A DNA stretch of 64,000 nucleotides from Smallanthus sonchifolius (lineage: Eukaryota; Streptophyta; Magnoliopsida; Asterales; Asteraceae), in NCBI GenBank assembly GCA_023525975.1, contig CM042038.1:7813272-7877271 (forward strand), read 5' to 3'. A program made the position numbers and the translations under genes. A model generated the notes under the pieces. That model had not been told where the DNA came from. It saw nothing but the letters and a program-made list of their open reading frames with translations, and ran no database searches. Positions 56,092 through 64,000 of this stretch are shown here, in pieces. Positions within the stretch are counted from its first letter, which is position 1. Each line of letters starts with the position of its first letter.

Positions 56092-57529
56092 CTGAAGCAT
56101 GTCGTTTACAAATCCTTTTTGCTGATGTTTGACTCTAGATAGTCAAACCTGTTGCTGCATTCTCCATGGTCAACCACGTTATCCATGTTATCGAGCTTGA
56201 TAAGAAGTGTCGGTTATTGTATAATGTTTAGTAACTTAAAATGCATAGGCGTATTTGTTGAATCTTTTGTACGGGTATGGTCTTGATAGAGTTCACCTTG
56301 AAGTTTTGAACAGTTTCAGTTAAAGATGTTCGAATGGAAGCCCGGATATGGGATGGAAGTAAATAGCTTTGTATAATCATCGTTTTTTTTGTTATACAAT
56401 GTTCTAAAATATTATAAGATTTGCTTGTTCACATATCCATTAAATGTGCAATTAGCTCTTGTACTAAGATGATACAATGGTTGCCACCAACCACCGCCAT
56501 CGCTTACCATCCTCGCCATTGTTGTCGTGGTGAGGATGGTGTCGGAGGCAACGGTATCGGTGGCGGCATTGACTGGTGGCAGTGGCGGGTCGTTACCACT
56601 GACCACCGCCATCGCTTACCATCCTCGCCAATGTTGTCGCGGTGAGGATAATGGCGGGTGGCGGTCAAAGGCGGGAGGTGGTGACGGTGTGGGTCGCGGG
56701 ATTGGCTGGTGGTGGCGACGTTGGTGGTGGCGGGGTGGGGGTTCGGATGCGACGACGGTGTTGGTGACCTCGAAGTTTAAAACTTTCTGTTTGAATACGT
56801 AATCAAAGTTAACATTTGGGTTGGTGGGTACATTTTTTTTCCTCGGTACTTATAGACGGATGTTAAACACAATACTAATTTAAGTAGAGAATCGCAAGAA
56901 CGGTAAGAACATTCATATCTTTTGCTTTTAACTATGATACATAAGGTGGTTATTCGCATTCTATTTACCAGACTACCAACCACTGTCTAAAAGTGTTTTT
57001 TATGTGGTTTTCTCGTAATTCTTTATTTAAATATACTAACTTCACAGGTCAAACTTTGTATTTCCAAAATAAAATGATTTTTTTCTCTTTTGCCATGAAT
57101 TTGGACCAACTTTTGTGTCCTAGTAACAATTCCATCAAGATTTACTAAAATTTCCAAGCTAATTTAGTAATTTTCAAGTTAAAAGACACTTTGACCTCAA
57201 AGTCAAACCGGTTAAATTTACTTTGTCTTGCTTGAACAAGTCAAATCTTCACATAATCTTGTAGTTACATGACAACAGAAACAAATGGATAAATAGATTG
57301 TTCTTCAAATCATTGTTATTAGCATCTAGACATGTAGGAAATGACACAAAACAGTTGGTTCTTCGTATGCCAACGGCGGTGTCAACTAAACTGTCAAAAC
57401 CAAAGCTGTTTTGTCTTGTGATCTTCATTAACCTTTATGCCGGCATGCATAGTTGCATACAACCTCTATACCATCACCGCCCTTATTACACAGACCCCAT
57501 ATGCACCTTCTGTTCCTCTGCATCTCACA
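56092..57529. other. spacer between the RABC2-like and SKS genes
   Basis: It should contain the 3' UTR of the RABC2-like gene and the promoter of the SKS gene. Only the GGT-rich minisatellite (56480-56765) stands out. The less AT-rich 300 bp before 57530 is presumably the SKS promoter/leader; no certain TATA box was picked. Confidence 0.4.
56480..56765. repeat. GGT/GGC-rich degenerate minisatellite
   Basis: The word ACCACCGCCATCGCTTACCA with the following CCTCGCCA..GTTGTCG..GGTGAGGAT appears twice (56489 and 56607), surrounded by GGTGGCGG-type low complexity. Open frames of 60-90 codons across it are repeat artefacts. Confidence 0.6.
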
Positions 57530-60500
57530 ATGGCTTCTTTAGACCACTCAATAGTAGCTTTTCTTTTGGTTTGGCTTGCTACAACAAATGCCGAAGTCAT
57601 CGATCTACGGTGGGACGTTGATACTGATGACACAATCGGGCCTTCATCCGCCGCCCAACTGGTATGTAGCCCGATTTCCCAGTAATCAGTTTTATACCAG
57701 TTATAATAAAACTGATTATCTAAGGACAGATAAACTGTCCTTTTTGGTTATTTATCTGTTACTTTATTAAATAATAATCCGTTCGCGTGTTTGTGACAGG
57801 TTATAACCATCAACGATCAATTCCCGGGACCACTTATTAACGCGACAACCAACGACATCGTTAGAGTTAATGTTTTCAACCATCTAGACGAACCACTTCT
57901 TTTCACATGGAACGGTATTCAACAGAGGCTTAACTCCTGGCAAGATGGGGTTTCAGGGACTAATTGTGCAATTAAACCAGGCACCAATTGGACTTATGCA
58001 TTTGTAGTCAAAGATCAGATTGGTTCTTTCACTTACTTCCCTTCTATCAACTACCAAAAGCTTGCTGGAGGGTTCGGGCAGATTCGGGTCAACAATCGTA
58101 TTGTCATCAATGTCCCGTTTTCAAAACCCGAAGCCGAGTTTGATCTTCTCATCGGTGACTGGTCTTTTACGGATTATAAGGTACAACAGTGTTGTTGTAA
58201 ACTTAACTGTTAAATTTTTCAGAGTGACTGTTTATATGTGCATCTGATTTTAAGTTGTTGATGAACTGTGAAGGTCGTTAGGTTAATGCTTGATGCTTCA
58301 ACTGAGGTTCGTGATATGGTTTTGATCAACGGAAAAGCGCCTTACGGGTACTCGTCATCGGAACGTTACGAGACTGTGGAGGTCACTAAAGGTTTATTTA
58401 TTATACTGTACTTATGGGCTACTGATAACTTTGCTAGATTTATTTCACTGCTAGAAAACAACATGATAGACTATAAAACCTGCTTACAACTTACAATTAA
58501 CGGCTAAAGCTCTTAAATTTCAGGTAAAACATATAGATTAAGAGTGTCAAATGTTGGAACTATGTTGAGTTTCAACTTCAGGATTCAGAACCACAAAATG
58601 ATCATAGTCGAGACAGAAGGATCGTACACTAACCAGATCACATTGGACTCGCTTGACGTGCACGTCGGACAGTCATATTCAGTTCTATTAACTGCAGATC
58701 AAGATGATTCTGATTACTACATTGTAGCAACTCCTAAGCTGTTAAACACCTCAGATGATAGCCCGCTTGTCGCTAAAGGAGTGTTGCATTACACCAAATC
58801 AGGTTCAAGTGTCAGCGGTCCTCTCCCCACAGGCCCTGACCCGTGGGACATCGAATTTTCAGTAAACCAAGCAAGATCAATCAGGTAAATAAAGAACCAA
58901 AATATTCTTCATCAGAGATTGCTAAATAAGCTAATGCCTTAATTAAACGGGTCGTGTTCGGGTTGACCTGTTTAACCCATTTAACTAAACAGATCGACCC
59001 GTGAACCCATTTATACCATTATTTACAACCTACCGGTCTGATTAACAAGTTAACATGTTTACATCTTTATTACTACCCACCAATCCATCAACCCGTTTGA
59101 CATGTTTAGATAGATGGGTTGAACGGGTTATGTTCGGGCTCGGGCCGGGTTAATGTTTTTTACACGAATAAAGTGCATAGAAGGCCGTTCAATACATAAC
59201 TTATTTTAAGTAAAAAACTGCAAAAACCGTATAAATACTAGCTAATCAAAATCTTTTAACTAAAGGTGTTTTGGTTGTTGAACAGATGGAATATGACCAC
59301 AGGGGCTGCAAGGCCTAACCCACAAGGCACATTTAATGTGTCGAATGTGACCTTATCGGAGACGATCATCCTTCAGGGATCACAAGTCAATATTGGTGAC
59401 TCGTTCCGCTATGCAGTCAATAATATATCATATTCCACACCCGATACGCCATTAAAACTTGCTGATTATTATGTCAACGGGTCTGGAGTATACCGGCTAG
59501 GTGATTTCCCAATCCGCCCTGTCAGAGAAGACGCCACCTATGGTGTTTCAGTCGTGAATGCCGCTCATAAAGGGTGGCACGAGATCATCTTTCAAAATGA
59601 TCTGACCTTGATGGAATCTTGGCATCTAGATGGCTATGGGTTTTACGTTGTCGGGTTTGTTAAACTTGTGCTCATACAAAAATACTTATAGAAAATTGAC
59701 TTTCAGCGACAAAAATAGATTTTTTTTAAGTGGGGAGTTATAAGGATTGACGGGGTTTGTAGGAGAAAATTGAAGTTCATTTGGTTTATGAGTGTTCACG
59801 GAACTGTCATACGTAAGTTTATACTTCCAAGCTTTTTTTGGGCGAAGTCTGACACTGTCATATCACATAGGACAGTTTCGTAAATGACATTCACACGACC
59901 CATAAACCAAAAGAACACAAAATCCCTCCAACAAGCCCTCATCAATTCTGACATATAGTTTCGTTGTCATGGGGGAAGCTTAGTGCCCGGGGGCCCGGCT
60001 CCCTGGTTTTTCGCTCACAAGTGTTAATTTATACGTATACGGCCGAAAATTTTATAGGTATAAAGTTCCGGCCCCCTGATAGGGAAAAAAAATCCATGCC
60101 CCCTACGTTTTTTTTCAAGCTTCGCCACTGTTCGTCACTGGAAGTCCTCTGTTTTGCATGTTTTGTTTTGTATGTAAGAATAATGACCGATGTTCTCTTT
60201 TGTAGTTTTGGTGACGGAGAATGGACGACCGGATCACGAAATAGTTACAATTTGTATGATCCGGTGGTTCGTTCCACCGTCCAGGTCTACCCGGGAGGGT
60301 GGACGGCGGTGTATGTTTTTCTAGACAACCCCGGAATGTGGAACTTGAGATCACAGCATTTGAAACGTTGGTATTTGGGGCAAGAACTGTATATTCGGGT
60401 TCACGATGATGACCCGAACCCGGCTAAAGAAAACCCTCCACCGGAAAACCTCCTTCTATGCGGTGAGTCAGTGAATCGTTTATAAATGATTGTATTTTGT

Positions 60501-60595
60501 TACTGAATAAAATGGTTGTTTGTGTTTCCCGTGAAGGTATGTTTGGTGAGCCGATAGCACCGGGTGGTGCACCGGAGCCTCAACCGGGATGGTGA
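57530..60595 (+). CDS. SKU5-similar (SKS) multicopper-oxidase-like protein, 7 exons
   Basis: Exons: 57530-57661, 57800-58180, 58274-58391, 58524-58884, 59286-59654, 60206-60462, 60537-60595; 558 residues. A signal peptide covers about residues 1-21 (MASLDHSIVAFLLVWLATTN). Three cupredoxin domains follow, with DQFPGPLINATTNDIVRVNV, NSWQDGVSGTNCAIKPGTN, DQIGSFTYFPS, the GKTYRLRVSNVG that opens domain 2, and VQVYPGGWTAVYVFLDNPGM near the end. The HWHG copper ligand of true oxidases is replaced by FTWNG, and the C-terminal HCHIxxH region is lost (WNLRSQHLKRWYLGQELYIR). This is normal for the SKS and pollen Bp10/NTP303 branch, which are extracellular or plasma-membrane glycoproteins without proven oxidase activity. 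It ends APGGAPEPQPGW without a GPI tail, as in pollen-type SKS proteins. Introns 4 and 5 contain TE-like sequence. Confidence 0.93.
59955..60135 (-). mobile_element. TE fragment in intron 5 of the SKS gene
   Basis: The minus strand reads AGTGGCGAAGCTTGAAAAAA.. then GGGGGCCGGAACTTTATACC and ..ATTTTCGGCCGTATACGTAT. An 'AGTGGCG..' edge also occurs at 42613, so it may mark a family end. No target duplication was established. Confidence 0.45.
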
Positions 60596-60926
60596 AGAGA
60601 ACGACGGTTGACAGTGTAACTGTAACTGTAACGGTCATGGTGGTGGTTCATGAGCATAAAACTCCATTTTGCGAGCAATCATGTACGTGTCTGAGAAATA
60701 AAATGGAGGATTAATATTTGTTTTCTTTTTTATCATTACCAATTTTTATAGATTGTTTGAAATAAAATGGAGGATAATATTTGTGTGTATATATATATAT
60801 ATATATATTTTATCATAGTAACTTATTTTAGTACTCGACTACTTACAAACATTTACATTTTAATGTATAAAATAATTAATTTAGCATCTAGTAATAAAAA
60901 TAGTAAGAATAAAAATAGCAATAACA

Positions 60927-61238
60927 ATATCCAAACTATCATTGGCCGATAATAATTCATACTGACAATTTGACCGGTGACAATACTAATTTTCATCTTT
61001 GTTAGAAATGGTAGTCTCAGTAGCATAATAATCATAGATTTACACTTAATTTTCACTTGATTTCGCTTGTAAGTTCCTCCATTTCGTTCAAACTCATTAT
61101 TTTGAGTGAAAACAAGTGTAAATCTATGATGATTATTTTATCGGGACTGCCTTTGGCAATAAGGTGAGTTAGGAGTATCACCGGTCAATTTGTCAGTATG
61201 GATTATTATCAGCCAACGTGTCATAGTTTGGATTATTA
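60927..61238. mobile_element. foldback MITE, copy 1
   Basis: Nearly the whole element is palindromic: ATACTGACAATTTGACCGGT on the left returns as ACCGGTCAATTTGTCAGTAT on the right, with inner arms ATCATAGATTTACACTT / AAGTGTAAATCTATGAT. Confidence 0.7.
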
Positions 61239-61239
61239 A

Positions 61240-63240
61240 AATCTAATTTGCCTTGCCTAATAATAATAAACATATAAAATAGGCATAACAAGCATTAAAA
61301 AGCATGAAACAAGTTGATAAATATACCATATTAACTAGTCAAAAGCTGCTCTTAGCTCATCCATGTCAACTTGAACATCTTTAACCTTGTTATCATCATC
61401 TTTTAAGAAGTCTGAATCATCCTCATTCCATGGGTCATCATTTTAGGAATATGTAGATGATCAAAAGTCTACAACTTTCAACTTACTTTATAGAGGTCAA
61501 ACTCGTGAAAATGTAACTAGTCAAGTGTGAATTTTGTGGGTATTTGATCGTCAAACCACAGTGACGAGAACGAAAGTGGGAAGGTTATGCGAAGTTTAAA
61601 GCTATTGTGGGAGAAAAGTTTGATCTTGTTTGTATCTGTATCGAAGAAAAAACTTAAATGCCCCTCACGAGGTGTGTGGGAGATGACAAACAATAAACTT
61701 GGATGGCTAAGGGACTATATGAAAATAACAAGTTTTGAACACCAAAATATACACAGATAATAAAAAATTTAAACGAATGTTAGAACTTAGGCCAAACCAC
61801 GTGAACGAAAATACTAGTTTACTCTAATAACTTTGTGTAACTTAGTAAGTGTGAATTTATGACAGTAGGAGGAGTAGGAGGCCAAGTTCAAAATCCTTAA
61901 CATCAGTCCATTGGGCCTTCTAAATGTGGGAAATTGGGCCACAAAAATGCCAAAGCCCATTTAACGTCGATACCAACTATTGACTTGCAAATGAAAAATC
62001 AAATTTTCATAGAAAAAGGGACAAAAAATGTAAATTAAAAAAATGTCAACATAAATATAAATTTTGTAGGGTCTAAACGATTATGATATCAGGAATTCAT
62101 GTCTGGAAACTTATTGTGAGCACATGCATGGCCAATAACTTCAACAAAATATCTACTTCCCTTTTGATAAAGGTTACGTAGCTAAAGGTTACATTAAATA
62201 TACTATATATATTTTTGTGTAAAAGTAGGTTTTATAAACAATATCTAAATTATATCTCTCGTCATAAAAAGTTATATATTTTAGATATATTAACATTTTC
62301 TTCGTGAGAAAATAAGTTTGGAAGTAGTCTTGAATCTTTTTAGTAATTTCTTTCACAGAAAATGTTTATTTATTTTCTTTATGATTATAATTACAAGATA
62401 AATTGGTTTTTTAATAATTTAAACAATGATTCATTGACTGATAATAATCCAAACTAACAGTTTAGCTGATGATAATCTCAACTTTTACTTTTGTTGCCAA
62501 TGACAATCCCATAGCATAATCATAATAGTTTTACACTTATTTTCGCTCAAAATGACGATTTTAAATGAAATTAATAAACGTACAAACGAAATTGACTGTA
62601 AATATATTATAATTATGCTACTGATACTATTATTGACAACAAGAGTGAAAGATGAGATTTTCACCAGCCAGAATATTAGTTTGTATCATTATCACCCAAC
62701 AGATCATAATTTGTATTATTAAAAGGGGGTAACTTTGCAAAAAGTAATGAAGTTTTAAAAGTGTTCTAATTAGGTCTCTTAAGTTTAAAAAATGTTCCAA
62801 TTAAGGCACTCGACTTTCATTTTTATTTAAATTATAGGTTTTAACATTTTTTTAGCATGTTATTTTTTTGTTTCAATTAGAAATACTTTTTTTTATGTTG
62901 ATGTGGAGCGGTGATGTGAATTTTAGATTATTTTTTTATTTTTTAATATAACTAACATGTTTTTTTTGTTTTTTTTAATAAAATTACATATATTGGAAAT
63001 CCTGACCCACACATCTTCTTCTCCATAAGTTTCTTGACACATTTCATGTTTCGATGATGACTTGATTTGAAGGTTTAGTGACCCAATTTGGACAAAAAAT
63101 ACATGAGTGGCCTAATTGAAACATTTTTAAAACTTAATTACTATTTTATGAAGTACAAAAGGTATAAAAAGTGTATAAAAATTATATTTTTATTATTTTC
63201 TTTAAATTTTACAAGTAAATTAAACAAATAAATTTAATAC
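61240..63240. other. AT-rich spacer before the Kunitz gene
   Basis: Apart from the foldback MITE at 62409-62725 I see no gene or repeat boundary. The 61330-61440 part (AGTCAAAAGCTGCTCTTAGC..) is slightly less AT-rich but gives no recognisable protein. Confidence 0.4.
62409..62725. mobile_element. foldback MITE, copy 2 (diverged)
   Basis: Same architecture as 60927-61238 (GATAATAATCCAAACTAACA, then CATAGCATAATCATAATAGT, then the reverse order). More changes than copy 1. Confidence 0.6.
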
Positions 63241-63268
63241 CATATAAAGAATCAAACTTCATATCCTA

Positions 63269-63277
63269 CTATAAATA
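63269..63277 (+). promoter_or_regulatory. probable TATA box of the Kunitz inhibitor gene
   Basis: CTATAAATA, 81 bp before the ATG at 63358. Confidence 0.5.
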
Positions 63278-63357
63278 TCAACAATATCCACCTTCGTGTT
63301 GTCAAACTCTTGAAAACAATTTTCCATATTTATTTTTAAACTCTTAATTCTATCACC

Positions 63358-64000
63358 ATGAAGATAACACTATCTTTCATTTCCTTAAACCTCTTCATCT
63401 TCATCGTCACACATTCACTCCTCTCCACCGCTTCCGACATAATATACGACACCGCCGGCAATAAGCTTCTAAAAGGTGTCCCCTACTACATCACCCCCCT
63501 CCTCCGCGGCACCGGAGGCGGTCTCACCCTTTCCCAGGACAGCAAAGACGCATGCCCACTCGACGTCACTCAAGAACCTTTCCAACTCAACTACGGCGTC
63601 CCGTTCATCGTCACTCCGATCATTTTAGACGAAAACTACATTCGCGCATCGTATCCGGTTACAATTGAAGCAAATGTGGCTGACCCTTGAGGCGGATCGA
63701 CGATATTGAAGGTGTCGACGTCGAAAGATGCTGCGGCTGCTAACACTGTGACGATCGGCGGTGATTTTAACGTGCCGGAGAGCTGTTTTCAGGTTGTGGA
63801 AGATGATGTGATGCCGGGATTGGTAAGTTACAAGATTCAGTTATGTCCGTTCAAATGTGGTACGAATAGTACTGCTAGTCTTACGTGCTACAATGTTGGA
63901 GTTATCTCAAATCCTGACGGAAAGAGATTTCTTGCGCAGACTGACGTCATTTTTCCGATGGTGTTTGAGAATTCGTTTGGGAACTCTGTCCAATCTGTGT
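63358..64000 (+). pseudogene. Kunitz-type protease inhibitor (KTI/miraculin-like), in-frame TGA, cut by right edge
   Basis: Intronless, as usual for the family. A signal peptide covers about residues 1-25 (MKITLSFISLNLFIFIVTHS). The Kunitz (STI) signature follows: IIYDTAGNKLLKGVPYYITP, then GGGLTLSQDSKDACPLDVTQ with the first Cys. A TGA at 63688-63690 stops the frame at codon 111, after ADP. The same frame then stays open to the window end and keeps family features (GGSTILKV, LVSYKIQLCPFKCGT, TCYNVGV). By alignment in mind with other Kunitz inhibitors (..TxCxxSTxWxV..) the stop sits where the second conserved Cys, partner of the first, should be; TGC or TGT to TGA is one change. Such proteins block serine proteases of insects or of the plant. 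As read, only a fragment would be made. Confidence 0.88.

Noticed and set aside
56421..56802. Gly/Val-rich frames of 74-91 codons
   Set aside because: Low-complexity GGT/GGC minisatellite open in several frames.
57298..57621. Upstream 107-codon frame overlapping the SKS start
   Set aside because: It runs out of frame through the SKS signal peptide; the ATG at 57530 gives a signal peptide and correct splicing.

Overview
The window is nuclear DNA of a dicotyledonous plant. It is AT-rich, its genes have many introns with GT..AG borders, and it is dense in plant mobile elements. A complete TIR-NBS-LRR gene argues against a grass. The overall character suggests Asteraceae, but that is an impression and not something I can prove from the sequence. 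Positions are 1-based; all exon borders were read by eye from splice sites and reading-frame continuity.

Layout. 1-1773: first exon of a 4-coumarate:CoA-ligase-like (OPCL1-type) gene on the minus strand, continuing off the left edge. 1774-7383: mobile-element debris, including a Pack-MULE (5637-6848) with a 9-bp target duplication and a captured CASP-like gene fragment. 7384-7933: pectin methylesterase/invertase inhibitor with a one-base frameshift. 11290-14727: complete 14-exon chloroplast NADP-malate dehydrogenase. 15112-25363: a 10.25-kb non-autonomous LTR retroelement in a triple-LTR tandem (LTR-internal-LTR-internal-LTR), flanked by a 5-bp target duplication and placed between the 3' ends of two convergent genes. 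25639-29828 and 32434-34908: two NAC transcription factor genes in the same orientation, one membrane-anchored (ANAC053/078-like) and one with a C-terminal coiled coil (ANAC082-like). Between and upstream of them are a gypsy integrase scrap, a 5S-rRNA-like segment split by an hAT-type MITE, and a decayed LINE. 37931-40456: a TIR element sitting inside a (TA)n tract. 40.5-46.9 kb: no gene seen. 46958-50968: TIR-NBS-LRR resistance gene with 5 exons and a C-JID tail. 52891-56091: RABC2/Rab18-type small GTPase with 6 exons. 57530-60595: SKU5-similar multicopper-oxidase-like gene with 7 exons. 63358-64000: Kunitz-type protease inhibitor gene, cut by the right edge and carrying an in-frame TGA.

The genes do not form a pathway or cluster. 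Several fit stress or defence themes (jasmonate-type CoA ligase, NAC stress regulators, TNL receptor, Kunitz and PMEI inhibitors), but joint function is not implied. I did not find a convincing new multi-gene system. The most unusual object is the triple-LTR element, whose 2,956-bp LTR is four times longer than its 692-bp internal region and is built from four different repeat blocks, one an array of eight short hairpins. The Pack-MULE, the two broken inhibitor genes and the NAC pair are the next most useful leads.
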